DNA from: Sphingomonas sp. IBVSS2
GTDB taxonomy: Bacteria > Pseudomonadota > Alphaproteobacteria > Sphingomonadales > Sphingomonadaceae
Direction: 5' to 3'
Length of the DNA stretch: 64,000 nucleotides
Assembly: GCF_002127225.1 (NCBI RefSeq)
Contig: NZ_NFUR01000003.1
Location: 124,001 to 188,000, forward strand
Both the position numbers and the translations under genes were made by a program. A model generated the notes under the pieces. The model did no database searches. It was not told the DNA's origin and saw nothing but the letters and a program-made list of their open reading frames with translations. Shown piece by piece: positions 47,771 through 57,196 of the stretch. The number at the start of each line of letters is the position of its first letter. Position 1 is the stretch's first letter.

Positions 47771-49048
47771 TTGGACGTTCTGGCTCTGGTGATCGCAGTG
47801 GCGGCGCTGTTCGTCGGGCTTGGCCTGGGCATGTTCCTGGGCGGCCGCCCGGCGGCGCAGATGCGTTCGGAACGCGATGCCCGCGCGGCGGAGTTCAAGG
47901 CCGCCGCCGCCGATCTCGGTCGCGCCCAGATCGAGCTGGCCAGCCTCAAGGCGGAGACCGGCGGCATGGAGAGCCGCTTCGCCGAACTGGCCCACCGCAT
48001 CCTCGGCGAATCGCAGAAGAGCTTCCTCGAGCGGGCCGACCAGCGCTTCGCCCAGGCAGGGGAGAGCAACGAAGCGAAGATGAAGGCGCTGCTCGCCCCG
48101 GTGCAGGAGACGCTCACCCGCTACCAGCAGGGCCTGAGCGAAGTCGAGAAGGAGCGGGTGGGCAGCTATCAGGCGCTGCGCGAGGCGGTGCAGCAGCTCC
48201 ATGCCGGCCACACCCAGGTGCGCGACGAGACCGCCAAGCTGGTCAATGCGCTGCGCACCAGCCCCAAGGCGCGCGGCCGCTGGGGCGAGCAGAGCCTGCG
48301 CAACGTGCTCGAACAGGCCGGCCTGTCGCAGCACGCCGATTTCCAGACCGAGGTTTCGGTGAACACCGAGGACGGGCGGCTGCGCCCCGACGTGATCGTG
48401 CGCCTGCCCGGCGGCAAGAAGCTGATCATCGACGCGAAATGCTCGCTCAACGCCTTTCTCGACGCCAGCGAAGCGCATGACGAGGGCAGCCGCGCCGCCC
48501 ATCTCGCCGCGCATGCCGCCGCGATCCGCCGGCATGCCGAGCAGCTCGGCTCGAAGAACTATTGGGCGCAGTTCGGCGATGCGGCCGATTATGTGATCCT
48601 CTACATTCCCGGCGAGCATTTCCTCACCGCGGCGCTGGAGCAGGACGATGCGCTGTGGGAATGGGCGTTCGAGCGCCGCGTGCTGCTCGCCACGCCCACC
48701 AACCTCGTCGCGATCGCCCGCACCGTCGCCAGCGTCTGGCGCCAGGAGAAGCTGGCCGAGGAAGCCGCCGAGATCGCCCGGCTCGGCAAGGAGCTGCATT
48801 CGCGGCTCGCGACGATGGGCGGCCATGTCGCCCGGATGGGCCGCAACCTCGAACAGGCGACGGGCGCCTATAATGCGATGGTCGGCAGCCTGGAGAGCCA
48901 GGTGATGACCCAGGCCAAGCGGTTCGAGGCGCTGGAAGTGTCGAGCGGCACCAAGGAGATCGAGCCGCTGCCGATGGTCGAGAACGCACCGCGCCCGCTC
49001 ACCAAACTGGTGGCGGGCCCGGCGGACGAGGCGGCGGCGGCGGAATAG
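47771..49048 (+). CDS. rmuC: DNA recombination protein RmuC
   Basis: 425 residues if started at TTG 47771, which has GGGAGG six bases upstream; ATG 47744 in frame lacks a site but would add nine residues. One N-terminal membrane segment (LDVLALVIAVAALFVGLGLG), a long coiled-coil region, then the conserved nuclease-like core: SPKARGRWGEQSLRNVLEQA, RPDVIVRLPGGKKLIIDAK and VILYIPGEHFLTAAL. The family limits rearrangements at inverted repeats. Convergent with the META-domain gene with only one base between. Confidence 0.93.
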   Translation: MDVLALVIAVAALFVGLGLGMFLGGRPAAQMRSERDARAAEFKAAAADLGRAQIELASLKAETGGMESRFAELAHRILGESQKSFLERADQRFAQAGESNEAKMKALLAPVQETLTRYQQGLSEVEKERVGSYQALREAVQQLHAGHTQVRDETAKLVNALRTSPKARGRWGEQSLRNVLEQAGLSQHADFQTEVSVNTEDGRLRPDVIVRLPGGKKLIIDAKCSLNAFLDASEAHDEGSRAAHLAAHAAAIRRHAEQLGSKNYWAQFGDAADYVILYIPGEHFLTAALEQDDALWEWAFERRVLLATPTNLVAIARTVASVWRQEKLAEEAAEIARLGKELHSRLATMGGHVARMGRNLEQATGAYNAMVGSLESQVMTQAKRFEALEVSSGTKEIEPLPMVENAPRPLTKLVAGPADEAAAAE

Positions 49049-49049
49049 T

Positions 49050-49745
49050 TCAGGGCCGGGCGCGAACCAGGGTCATGGTGCGGCCGCGGGCACCGGTCAG
49101 CACCAGCTTGCCGGCGCGGTTGCCCGACACGGTCAGGCGCTCGCCGAGCAGGCCGAGAATGGCCTGTTCCTGCAGGTTCCGGCCGCGATCGATACAGGCC
49201 ATCTTCGTGCTGGCCACGCCGCCGGTGCTGAGCCGGCCGCGGGCGAAATCATAGCTGCCGAAGAAGCGGTTGCAGCCGGCATTGCCCGAGATGCGGCCCT
49301 TTTCGAACGCGACCACGGGGCTGGTGCCGCGCAGCACCGGCCGGCCGTCCAGCGCCTCGATCCGCCAATTGCCGTCGATCGCGCTGGTAGCGGCCTGGGC
49401 ACGCGGCTCGCCGCCACAGCCCTTGAAGGTCCGGCCGTCCACCGTGACCGTCACCGTGTCGGGATAGATGCGGTCGCTCATCCCGTCGCTGCACTGGCGA
49501 TGGTTGGTGTTCACGTCGATCCGGCGGGTCTGCCAGATCTCGCCGGCAAAGCCGTGGATCACCCGGGGCGTGGGCACGCTGACGGTGGGACGGCCTGGCG
49601 CCTCGAAGCGCATGGTCCGCGCGCCGATGGTCAGGCTCCAGAACGGCTCGGTGCCCGAAGCGCGATACGCGTCCTGGGCCTGGGCGGTGGCGGGCAGGGC
49701 GGTCAGCGCGATCAGGCTGGCGGCGGCGATCGTCGAAATGCGCAT
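49050..49745 (-). CDS. Secreted META (HslJ-like) domain protein
   Basis: 231 residues; signal peptide ends near ATAQAQDAY. The first half has YRASGTEPFWSLTIG, the start of the COG3650-type domain often fused to META domains. The second half is a META domain: IDGNWRIEALDGRPV, EKGRISGNAGCNRFFGSY and TKMACIDRGRNLQEQAIL. Four cysteines in the body may form disulfides. Envelope-stress roles are suggested for HslJ, but none is shown here. Confidence 0.85.
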   Translation of the reverse strand: MRISTIAAASLIALTALPATAQAQDAYRASGTEPFWSLTIGARTMRFEAPGRPTVSVPTPRVIHGFAGEIWQTRRIDVNTNHRQCSDGMSDRIYPDTVTVTVDGRTFKGCGGEPRAQAATSAIDGNWRIEALDGRPVLRGTSPVVAFEKGRISGNAGCNRFFGSYDFARGRLSTGGVASTKMACIDRGRNLQEQAILGLLGERLTVSGNRAGKLVLTGARGRTMTLVRARP

Positions 49746-49820
49746 GGTCTCACTCCTCTTCGCCGCGGGAAATGCGCGGACCGGGCTGAACGATCGATGG
49801 CCGTAACGATTATCGAAGGT

Positions 49821-50621
49821 TCAGCTTCGTTGCTGGCCCAGCACTTCATAGGCCATCACCGCGGTGGCCATGGCGGCGTTCAGGCTGTCCGCCTTGCCGA
49901 GCATCGGGATCTTCACCAGCAGGTCGCAGGCCTCGGCCATGAAGCCGGGCATGCCCTGCGCCTCGTTGCCGGTGAGCAGGAAGGTCGGCGCCTCATAGCG
50001 GGGTGCGCGATAATCATGCTCGGTGTCGAGGCTGAGGCCCACGAGCTGGCCGGGGCCCTTGCGTAGCCAGACGAGGAAATCGCCCCAGCTCGCCCGCGCC
50101 ACCGGCACGGTGAACAGCGCGCCCATGCTGGCCCGCACCGCCTCCACCGAGAAGGGGTCGACACAGTCGTCGATCAGGATCAGGCCGCCGGCGCCCACTG
50201 CATCGGCAGTGCGCAGGATGGTGCCCATGTTGCCCGGATCGCGCAGTCGCTCGGCGACCAGCCAGATACCCGCCTTGCTCCGGTCGAGATCGGCGAGCGT
50301 GACCGCGAACTCGGGATAGACGCCCACCACTGCGCCGGGATTGTCCTTGCCCGAAAGCTTGGAGAGGATGTCGTTGTTGGTCTCGACTGCCCAGCCGCCC
50401 TTGCCCTCGGTGGCGTCGATCAGCGAACGGACCAGCGCATGGCCCGCCATGTCCTTCGAGAAGAACAGATATTCGGGAACCCACCCGGCCTCGTGCGCTT
50501 CGGTGAGGATGCGCAGACCCTCGGCCAGGAACAGGCCTTCCTCGCGGCGGTGCTTCTTGTCGCGCAGGTTGCGGACGCGCTTGATGAGGGGATTAGAAAA
50601 GGCAGTTATCTCGCGAGGCAT
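49821..50621 (-). CDS. SpoU/TrmH-family RNA 2'-O-methyltransferase
   Basis: 266 residues. N-terminal L30e-like substrate-binding domain (FSNPLIKRVRNLRDKKHRRE, FLAEGLRILTEA). The SPOUT knot domain has the three motifs RLRDPGNMGTILRTADAVG, LLTGNEAQGMP and KIPMLGKADSLNAAMATAV. It methylates ribose in rRNA or tRNA; the target nucleotide is not determinable. Located 33 bp after the HPr gene on the same strand, so it may be the tail of that operon. Confidence 0.92.
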   Translation of the reverse strand: MPREITAFSNPLIKRVRNLRDKKHRREEGLFLAEGLRILTEAHEAGWVPEYLFFSKDMAGHALVRSLIDATEGKGGWAVETNNDILSKLSGKDNPGAVVGVYPEFAVTLADLDRSKAGIWLVAERLRDPGNMGTILRTADAVGAGGLILIDDCVDPFSVEAVRASMGALFTVPVARASWGDFLVWLRKGPGQLVGLSLDTEHDYRAPRYEAPTFLLTGNEAQGMPGFMAEACDLLVKIPMLGKADSLNAAMATAVMAYEVLGQQRS

Positions 50622-50654
50622 CGGCGATGCCCTAATGCCAATTTCCGCCCGAGG

Positions 50655-50927
50655 CTATTCCTCGTTGAACCGCGCCTCGACCAGCGCGACCAGCGCCTGG
50701 ACCGCGCCGTCGGCGCCATCCCCCTCGGCGCTGATCGAGATGGTGTCGCCCTTGGCGGCGCCCAGCATCATCAGGTCGAGGATCGAAGTGCCCGAAGCGG
50801 TGTTGCCGTCCTTCTCGACGGTGAGTTCGACCGGCTGGGCGGTGGCGAGCGTCACGAAGGCCATGCTGGCGCGCGCGTGCAGGCCGCGCTTGTTCTCGAT
50901 CGTGACCATACGGATGCAGCGGTTCAA
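50655..50927 (-). CDS. HPr phosphocarrier protein (PTS-Ntr type)
   Basis: 90 residues. The phosphorylated histidine is His17 in KRGLHARASMAF. The second-site serine, which HprK would phosphorylate, is Ser48 in ASGTSILDLMML. The fold length fits HPr. It overlaps EIIA by four bases and is the last phosphotransfer gene of the ChvGI operon. No sugar permease is near, so the role is regulatory, as in other alphaproteobacteria. Confidence 0.93.
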   Translation of the reverse strand: MNRCIRMVTIENKRGLHARASMAFVTLATAQPVELTVEKDGNTASGTSILDLMMLGAAKGDTISISAEGDGADGAVQALVALVEARFNEE

Positions 50928-51331
50928 GCGGCGGCCTCTCCCAGCACTTCGGATGCGATGGTGATGTATTTCCGGCCTGCGTCGCGCGCTGCGGCCACCG
51001 CTTCGGTGACCTTCATGGTCTTGCGCGCACTGCCCAGGCGAATCAGCATCGGCAGGTTGATCCCGGCGATCACCTCGACCCGGCCCGCTTCCATCAGCGA
51101 AATGGCGAGGTTCGACGGGGTGCCGCCGAACAGGTCGCTGAGCACGATCACGCCCCGGCCCGAATCGACGCTCTTGATCGCCGCGGCGATATCCGCGCGG
51201 CGACCTTCCATATCGTCCTCGGGCCCGATGCAGATCGAGGCGACCTGCTCCTGCTTGCCCACTACATGCTCCATCGCGACTACGAACTCCTCCGCGAGTC
51301 GTCCGTGCGTCACGAGCACCAAACCGATCAT
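50924..51331 (-). CDS. PTS EIIA component, mannose (EIIA-Man) family
   Basis: 135 residues. The active histidine is His9 in VLVTHGRLAEEF. The later conserved segment is VIVLSDLFGGTPSNLA, and INLPMLIRLG follows. It accepts phosphate from HPr. In alphaproteobacteria lacking EIIB/C such proteins act in regulation; I infer the same here because only HPr, RapZ, an HprK-like protein and ChvGI surround it. Start one base after the rapZ stop. Confidence 0.93.
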   Translation of the reverse strand: MIGLVLVTHGRLAEEFVVAMEHVVGKQEQVASICIGPEDDMEGRRADIAAAIKSVDSGRGVIVLSDLFGGTPSNLAISLMEAGRVEVIAGINLPMLIRLGSARKTMKVTEAVAAARDAGRKYITIASEVLGEAAA

Positions 51332-51332
51332 C

Positions 51333-52262
51333 TCAAACTCCGCCCCCTGCCGTGGTCACCGGGGCCCCCTCCAGCGAGTCCTGCGGCGCGGTCTTCGTGT
51401 CACGATGCGTCACCGTGGGCGAAAAACCCGCGCCGCGCAACCGCGCGGCCATCCGTTCGGCGACATGTACCGAACGGTGACGGCCTCCGGTGCATCCGAA
51501 CGCTATCGTAACATACGCCTTTCCCTCGGCCTGGTAACGCGGGAGCAGCAGGAGCAGCAGCGACTCGATCTGCGCCATCGCCGCCGGATAGGCCGGGTCG
51601 GCCGCGATATAGGCGGCGACCTTGGGATCCTTGCCGGTGCCGGGGCGCAACGCCGGGTCCCAGTGCGGATTGCGCAGGAAGCGCATGTCGAACACCAGGT
51701 CGGCATCGCGCGGGAGTCCGCGGGCGAAACCGAACGAGACGACCGAGATAACGGTGTCGCTCAGCCCCGCGCCCGAGAAAGTGGTCCGGATCTGCTGGGC
51801 CAGCTCGTTGGCGCTGAGATCCGTCGTGTCGATCAGCCGGTTCGCCCAGCTGCGAAGCGGGGTGAGCAGTTCGCGCTCGTGCGCGATGCCGTCCTGCGCC
51901 GGGCGGTCCTGGGCCATGGGATGGCGGCGGCGCGTCTCCGAATAGCGCCGTTCCAGCTCGGCGCCCGAACATTCGAGGAACAGCGTGCCGACGTCATGGC
52001 CATGTTCCTCGCGCAGCTTCTTGATGCGGCGGACGATGTTCTCCGGATCGAAGCCGCGCGTCTGCGTGCCGATGCCGATGGCCAGCGGCCGATCGTCGTC
52101 GGCATCGCCCGGCGCAGTGTCGAGCAGGCGGTTGAGCAGCAGCAGGGGCAGGTTGTCGACGGTCTCCCAGCCCAGATCCTCGAGCGTGCGCAATACCGTC
52201 GACTTGCCGGCGCCGGAGATGCCGGTGACGAGCAGGATCTGCTTCGGGCGCTTGCTCGTCAC
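51333..52262 (-). CDS. rapZ: RNase adapter protein RapZ
   Basis: 309 residues from GTG 52262, overlapping the HprK-like stop (GTGA). P-loop GISGAGKST at 14-22; the Walker-B-like region is TLFLECSGAELERRY with SETRRRHP; SFGFARGLPRDADLVFDMRF and the C-terminal IAFGCTGGRHRSVHVAE are strongly conserved. In E. coli it controls glucosamine-6-phosphate synthase through sRNA decay; the alphaproteobacterial role is less clear. Sits in the PTS/ChvGI operon. Confidence 0.94.
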   Translation of the reverse strand: MTSKRPKQILLVTGISGAGKSTVLRTLEDLGWETVDNLPLLLLNRLLDTAPGDADDDRPLAIGIGTQTRGFDPENIVRRIKKLREEHGHDVGTLFLECSGAELERRYSETRRRHPMAQDRPAQDGIAHERELLTPLRSWANRLIDTTDLSANELAQQIRTTFSGAGLSDTVISVVSFGFARGLPRDADLVFDMRFLRNPHWDPALRPGTGKDPKVAAYIAADPAYPAAMAQIESLLLLLLPRYQAEGKAYVTIAFGCTGGRHRSVHVAERMAARLRGAGFSPTVTHRDTKTAPQDSLEGAPVTTAGGGV

Positions 52263-52684
52263 GCGAATGCCTTCAGCGCATATTCGACCTTGATCGGTGC
52301 CGCCGGCTCGTTGGGGGCAAGCGCGATCACGGGCACGTCCACGCCGGCGATGCGCTGGTTGCGGCGGTCCTCGGGCACGCGCGGCGCCGTGTCGAGCACC
52401 ACCGCGATCAGCGCGACGGGCACTTCGGCGAGGCTGGGCAATTCCACCGAACCGATGCCGCGAATCTCCACGCGGCCGGCAGTGCCCGTCGGTGCCGTGC
52501 CGAGCAGTTCGGCGCCGCGGCGCACGCAGACGGTGCGCGTATCGGCCACCAGGGTGGCGCCGCGATCCAGAAGGCGGAGCAGCAGGTCGGTGCGCTGCGC
52601 CTCGTCGCGTGCCTCGATCAGCACGCCGCGGCCGTCGATCGCCACGCAGGCGCCCAGAATCGCTTCCGACGACAGCTCCGCCAT
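52259..52684 (-). CDS. HprK-like protein without a P-loop (probable pseudokinase)
   Basis: 141 residues, the short C-terminal-domain-only size of alphaproteobacterial HPr kinases. It aligns without gaps to HprK around VLI...DLLLRLLDRGATLVAD, but residues 24-32 (EARDEAQRT) replace the nucleotide-binding GxSGxGKS loop, and the residue before CVAI is not the usual His. The HprK signature segment RVEIRGIGSVEL is kept. Position between chvG and rapZ is the standard hprK position. ATG 52684 overlaps the chvG stop. ATP-dependent kinase activity seems unlikely; a binding role is possible. Confidence 0.85.
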   Translation of the reverse strand: MAELSSEAILGACVAIDGRGVLIEARDEAQRTDLLLRLLDRGATLVADTRTVCVRRGAELLGTAPTGTAGRVEIRGIGSVELPSLAEVPVALIAVVLDTAPRVPEDRRNQRIAGVDVPVIALAPNEPAAPIKVEYALKAFA

Positions 52685-54264
52685 CAATTGCGTCCCGTCA
52701 GTGGCAGTCGCACCACGAATCGCGCCCCGCTCAATCGATCCTCCCGCGATTCGACTGAAATGCTCCCCTGATGGCCCTCGACGATCGTGCGGGCGATGGC
52801 AAGCCCCAGGCCGGAATGCTGGCCGAATGCCTCGTCCTGCGGACGCACCGAATGAAAGCGGCGGAAGATGTTCTCGCGCGCTTCCTCGGGCACGCCGGAC
52901 CCCTCGTCCTCCACCCGGATGGTGAGATAATCCGCGTCGCTCGAAGCCGAGATCGCGATCAGGCTCCTGGGCGGCGAGAAGGAGATGGCGTTCTCGATCA
53001 GGTTCTCGAACACGCGTTCCAGTCGCGCGCCTTCGCCGAGCACCGTGAGCTCGACGCCCGGCCCGCGATCGAAGGCGATGCGGATGCCGTTCGGGATGCC
53101 GCGCGCTTCGCGCTGGTCGAGCAGCGCCTGGATCATCGCGCCGATATCGACCGGCTCGAAGGTGGCGCGGCTGAGCTGGGCGTCGAGCCGGGAAGCCTCC
53201 GAGATGTCGGTGATCAGCCGGTCCAGGCGCAGCACGTCGTCCCGCACGATTTCGAGCAGCTGGTCGCGATGCTCCTTCTTCTTCACCGCCGCCATGCCGT
53301 CCACCGCGGAGCGCAGCGAGGCGAGGGGGTTCTTCAGCTCATGGGTGACGTCCGCCGCAAAGGCCTCGGTCGCGTCGATCCGGGCGCGCAGCGCCTGGGT
53401 CATGTCGGACAGCGCACGGGCGAGCAGGCCGATCTCGTCGCTCCGGTCGGGCAGGCGGGGCACCACCACTTCGCGCGCGCGCCCCAGCCGTACCCGGATC
53501 GCGGCGCGCGCGAGCAGGCGCAGCGGCCGCACGATCGTGCGCGCCAGGAACAGCGAGAGCAGGATCGAGAAGACCGAGACGAAGAGCAGGACCATGCCCA
53601 GGCGGAAGCGCTCGGCCCGCACCGTCTGGGTGATGTCGCGCGCGTTCACCGTGGTCATCACCACGCCCAGTTCGGTGATCGGCGCGGCGGCGGTGATCAC
53701 CGGTGTGCGATCGGGCGCGCGCCAGACGGTTGCCGGGGTGCCATGCGCGGAGAGGGCCGTGCGCACGTCCGGCCAGTCGAGCCCCTGGTCCGCCGGGCGC
53801 TCGCGATAGAGGGGCGCGCGATCGGCCCCCGCCACCGTATCGATCACCGCGTCGAGGAAGCGTGCCGCCTCCAGCCCCCAGGGATCCTTGTCCGGATCGC
53901 GCAGCACCACATTGCGCAGGCCGAGCGCCTTGCTGTCCGAGAGCAGTTTCCCCTTTTCGTCGAACAGGCGGATGCGCGTGCCGGTGTCGCGCGCCAGGCT
54001 GAGCACCAGCAGGTCGCGGCGTTTCGCGTCCTTGGCGGAGGCGAGGGCCTGGGCGATCAGCCGCACCTCCCGGCCGGCCTGTTCCACCCGGCTGTCGACG
54101 ATCCGGCTGCGATAGGAATCCAGGTACGAGAAGCCGCCGCCCAGCAGCGCCAGCGCGAAGATGTTCACCGCGAGGATGCGCGGCGTCAGGCTGACCCGGT
54201 TGGACCATTTGAGCGCGAGGTCGCGCTCGTCCCTATTCGTCCGAGAACCGGTAGCCCGCGCCAT
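52684..54264 (-). CDS. chvG: Sensor histidine kinase ChvG
   Basis: About 526 residues. ATG 54264, inside the chvI end, is chosen because the conserved [19 protein letters not shown] segment lies upstream of every other usable start. Two membrane segments (about 30-48 and 222-240) bound a periplasmic sensor domain. HAMP is followed by the H-box [19 protein letters not shown] near 306, N-box [15 protein letters not shown] near 425, and DEGSGVP / [16 protein letters not shown]. ChvG senses acid or envelope signals in relatives and controls ChvI. Operon with chvI upstream and hprK-like downstream. Confidence 0.92.
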   Translation of the reverse strand: MARATGSRTNRDERDLALKWSNRVSLTPRILAVNIFALALLGGGFSYLDSYRSRIVDSRVEQAGREVRLIAQALASAKDAKRRDLLVLSLARDTGTRIRLFDEKGKLLSDSKALGLRNVVLRDPDKDPWGLEAARFLDAVIDTVAGADRAPLYRERPADQGLDWPDVRTALSAHGTPATVWRAPDRTPVITAAAPITELGVVMTTVNARDITQTVRAERFRLGMVLLFVSVFSILLSLFLARTIVRPLRLLARAAIRVRLGRAREVVVPRLPDRSDEIGLLARALSDMTQALRARIDATEAFAADVTHELKNPLASLRSAVDGMAAVKKKEHRDQLLEIVRDDVLRLDRLITDISEASRLDAQLSRATFEPVDIGAMIQALLDQREARGIPNGIRIAFDRGPGVELTVLGEGARLERVFENLIENAISFSPPRSLIAISASSDADYLTIRVEDEGSGVPEEARENIFRRFHSVRPQDEAFGQHSGLGLAIARTIVEGHQGSISVESREDRLSGARFVVRLPLTGRN

Positions 54265-54940
54265 ACAATGTCTCGATGGCGTCGAACTGCGAGTCGACCT
54301 GCCGGAACTTGCGGCGCACGCGCTTGATGTGGCTGTCGATGGTGCGGTCATCGACATAGATGTCGTCCTGATAGGCGGCATCCATCAGCTGGTTGCGCGT
54401 CTTCACGATGCCCGGGCGCTGCGCCAGCGTCTCCAGGATCAGGAACTCGGTGACGGTCAGCGTCACGTTGATGCCGTTCCAGGTCACGCGGTGGCGCGCC
54501 GGGTCCATGGTGAGCCGCCCGCGCTCCAGCGCCTCGGCGGTCACTTCCTCGCCCCCTTCCGCGCTGGGCTGCGTGGCCTCGGTGCGGCGCAGGATCGCGC
54601 GGATCCGCGCGATCAGCAGCCGCTGGCTGAACGGCTTGGCGATATAGTCGTCCGCGCCCATCGCCAGGCCCAGCGCCTCGTCCAGCTCGTCATCCTTGCT
54701 GGTGAGGAAGATCACCGGGATCGTGCTCTTCTCGCGCAGCCGGCGGAGAAGCTCGAGCCCGTCCATCTTCGGCATCTTGATGTCGAGCACCGCCAGATCG
54801 GGCGGATTGTCGATCAGTGCCTTCAGGGCACTCTCACCGTCCGAATAGACGCGCGTGAGGAAACCCTCGGTCTGCAACGCGATCGAGACGGAGGTGAGGA
54901 TGTTGCGGTCGTCATCGACCAACGCGATCGTTGCGGTCAT
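54233..54940 (-). CDS. chvI: Response regulator ChvI (OmpR family)
   Basis: 235 residues. Receiver domain with acidic pocket VDDD at 8-11, phosphate-accepting Asp53 ([13 protein letters not shown]), Thr80 and Lys102 (DYIAKPFS). The winged-helix DNA-binding domain has [17 protein letters not shown] and [17 protein letters not shown]. First gene of the operon that continues with chvG and the PTS genes; divergent from pckA. In rhizobia this regulator pair neighbours and affects pckA. Confidence 0.95.
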   Translation of the reverse strand: MTATIALVDDDRNILTSVSIALQTEGFLTRVYSDGESALKALIDNPPDLAVLDIKMPKMDGLELLRRLREKSTIPVIFLTSKDDELDEALGLAMGADDYIAKPFSQRLLIARIRAILRRTEATQPSAEGGEEVTAEALERGRLTMDPARHRVTWNGINVTLTVTEFLILETLAQRPGIVKTRNQLMDAAYQDDIYVDDRTIDSHIKRVRRKFRQVDSQFDAIETLYGAGYRFSDE

Positions 54941-55115
54941 GCTTGTGCGGCACTCGGGTCCATTGAATCCGTGGCGTAACCGAAAGTTCTTTGCCGCTCA
55001 ATCGGCTGACAACGTTTACTCGGGTTGACCCCCGTCCGGCCGAGGTTCAAGGCCGCGCAATATTATTGCACCGGAGGGCAACACTCCGGGCAAGCACTTG
55101 GAGACGGAGGCCAAT
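54941..55115. promoter_or_regulatory. chvI-pckA divergent control region
   Basis: 175 bp between the two start codons. Contains GCAATA-T-TATTGC (55057-55069), a dyad with perfect six-base arms, 47 bp before the pckA start, and TTGACC at 55025 as a possible -35 box. A strong GGAGG at 55106 precedes the pckA TTG. The dyad may be a regulator site; ChvI is one candidate by position only. Confidence 0.45.
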
Positions 55116-56723
55116 TTGACCGAGCGCACCCCGCGCCATGGTCTCGATGCGATGGGCATCGGGACGGACGCCGATATCATCTGGAACCTGGAGACCGCCC
55201 AGCTCGTCGAGCATGCCGTGCGCCGCGGCGAGGGCAAGCTGGCCAAGGACGGCCCGCTGGTCGTCACCACGGGCAAGCACACCGGCCGTTCGGCCAAGGA
55301 CAAGTTCATCGTCCGCGACGCCGCCACCGAGGACAGCGTCTGGTGGGGCAAGGTCAACAAGGAGATGAGCCCGGCGCATTTCGCCGCGCTCAAGGCCGAT
55401 TTCCTTGCCGCGCTGGCGGATCGCGACACGCTCTTCGTGCAGGATCTCCATGGCGGCTCGCAGGCCGAGCACCGCGTCAACGTGCGCGTGATCAACGAGC
55501 TGGCCTGGCACAATCTGTTCATCCGCACGATGCTGGTCCGTCCGCCGGCCGGAGACCTTGCCGGCTTCGTGCCCGAGTACACGATCGTCGACCTGCCCAG
55601 CTTCCGCGCCGATCCGGAGCGCCATGGCTGCCGCAGCGAGACGGTGATCGCGGTGAGCTTCACCGAGAAGCTGATCCTGATCGGCGGCACCGCCTATGCC
55701 GGCGAGATGAAGAAGAGCGTCTTCGGGCTGCTCAACTATCTGCTGCCCCAGGACGGTATCATGCCGATGCATTGTTCGGCGAACATCGGCGCGGACGGCG
55801 ACACCGCGGTGTTCTTCGGCCTGTCCGGCACCGGCAAGACCACGCTTTCCGCCGATGCCTCGCGCACGCTGATCGGCGACGACGAGCATGGCTGGTCGGA
55901 CACCGCCGTGTTCAATTTCGAGGGCGGCTGCTACGCCAAGATGATCAACCTCTCGGCCGAGGCCGAGCCGGAGATCTTCGCCACGACGAAGCGCTTCGGC
56001 ACGGTGCTCGAGAATGTCGTGATGGACGAGGAGAGCCGCGCGCTCGATCTCGCCGACAACAGCCTCGCCGAAAACAGCCGCGGCGCCTATCCGATCGACT
56101 TCATTCCCAACACCTCCGAGCGGAACCTCGGCCCGGTGCCGCGCAACATCATCTTCCTGACCGCGGATGCCTTCGGCGTGATGCCGCCGATCGCCAAGCT
56201 CACGCCCGATCAGGCGATGTATCACTTCCTCTCGGGCTACACCGCCAAGGTGGCCGGCACCGAGATCGGCGTGACCGAGCCCGAGGCGACCTTCTCCACC
56301 TGCTTCGGCGCTGCCTTCATGCCGCGCCACCCGGCGGTCTATGGCAATCTGCTCAAGGAGCGGATCGCGAAGGGCGGTGTGGATTGCTGGCTGGTCAACA
56401 CCGGCTGGAGCGGCGGCCGCGCCACCGATCCGGGCATCAAGCGCATGCCGATCCGCGTGACGCGGGCGCTGCTCAACGCCGCGCTCGACGGCAGCCTTGC
56501 CCAGGCCGAGTTCCGCAGGGATCCCAATTTCGGCTTCATGGTGCCCATCGCGGTGCCGGGCGTGGACGGCGCGATCCTCGATCCGCGGGCCGCCTGGGCG
56601 AACAAGGCGGATTACGACGCGACCGCCGGCAGGCTGGTCGACCAGTTCGTCGAGAATTTCGCCCAGTTCGCCGACCATGTCGATGCGGGCGTGCGCGAGG
56701 CTGCGCCTAAAGTGACTGCCTGA
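55116..56723 (+). CDS. pckA: Phosphoenolpyruvate carboxykinase (ATP)
   Basis: 535 residues; converts oxaloacetate to PEP, the first committed gluconeogenic step. TTG 55116 is chosen because GGAGG lies six bases upstream; TTG 55098 is in frame but without a site. Kinase-1a motif [13 protein letters not shown] near residue 235, kinase-2 region [15 protein letters not shown], and the family segment [15 protein letters not shown] near the N-terminus. Divergent from chvI. Use of a TTG start may dampen translation. Confidence 0.96.
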   Translation: MTERTPRHGLDAMGIGTDADIIWNLETAQLVEHAVRRGEGKLAKDGPLVVTTGKHTGRSAKDKFIVRDAATEDSVWWGKVNKEMSPAHFAALKADFLAALADRDTLFVQDLHGGSQAEHRVNVRVINELAWHNLFIRTMLVRPPAGDLAGFVPEYTIVDLPSFRADPERHGCRSETVIAVSFTEKLILIGGTAYAGEMKKSVFGLLNYLLPQDGIMPMHCSANIGADGDTAVFFGLSGTGKTTLSADASRTLIGDDEHGWSDTAVFNFEGGCYAKMINLSAEAEPEIFATTKRFGTVLENVVMDEESRALDLADNSLAENSRGAYPIDFIPNTSERNLGPVPRNIIFLTADAFGVMPPIAKLTPDQAMYHFLSGYTAKVAGTEIGVTEPEATFSTCFGAAFMPRHPAVYGNLLKERIAKGGVDCWLVNTGWSGGRATDPGIKRMPIRVTRALLNAALDGSLAQAEFRRDPNFGFMVPIAVPGVDGAILDPRAAWANKADYDATAGRLVDQFVENFAQFADHVDAGVREAAPKVTA

Positions 56724-56826
56724 CCCGCCGCGCTTTCCCGGCCGGATGCCGGGGAAACTGTGGGCGCCGGTGCCAAGCTGTGCTAAGCCTGCTCCCGTTC
56801 CGATCACTCGTAACGGGAGCAAGCAT

Positions 56827-57147
56827 ATGAGCATCCTCGACGGCATTCTCGGCCAGGTTTCGCAGAACGTGGACGTGGCCAATCTCGCGTCCAAGGTCGG
56901 GCTTTCGCCCGAGCATGTCGAGCAGGCGGTGCAGGCGCTCGCCAAGTTCCACCCGATGGACACCGATACCGCCGAAGGCGCCGCCTCGGCGACCGGCCTG
57001 CCGGTGGAAAAGCTCCAGGAGATCATCGGCCATATCGGTGGCGAGGGTTCGCTCGGCCGCTTCTCGCAGCTGATGCAGGAAGGCGGCGAGGGCGTGCTCG
57101 GCCAGCTCGGCGGCCTGGCCTCGGGCCTGTTCGGCACCAAGAGCTGA
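56827..57147 (+). CDS. Small helical protein of unknown function
   Basis: 106 residues with GGGAG before ATG 56827. No signal peptide. Helical and Gly-rich: LDGILGQVSQNVDVANLA, then AEGAASATGLPVEKLQEIIGHIG and a Gly/Leu-rich end (GVLGQLGGLASGLFG). The repeated helix-turn pattern resembles YidB/DUF937-type small proteins, but I am not sure. It stands alone between pckA and a strong terminator. Confidence 0.75.
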   Translation: MSILDGILGQVSQNVDVANLASKVGLSPEHVEQAVQALAKFHPMDTDTAEGAASATGLPVEKLQEIIGHIGGEGSLGRFSQLMQEGGEGVLGQLGGLASGLFGTKS

Positions 57148-57153
57148 GATTTG

Positions 57154-57194
57154 CGCGGGGCTCGCCCGGCGCAATCGGCCGGGCGAGCCCCGCG
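57154..57194. terminator. Strong bidirectional terminator hairpin
   Basis: A perfect 17-pair GC-rich stem (57154-57170 with 57178-57194) and seven-base loop, flanked by TTT on the plus-strand side and AAATC-complement on the other. It separates the small helical protein gene and the convergent serine hydrolase gene. Confidence 0.85.
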
Positions 57195-57196
57195 TT

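Noticed and set aside
56724..56826. Possible terminator after pckA (CTTTCCCGG ... CCGGGGAAA)
   Set aside because: The stem needs a bulge and no T-run follows; too weak to call.
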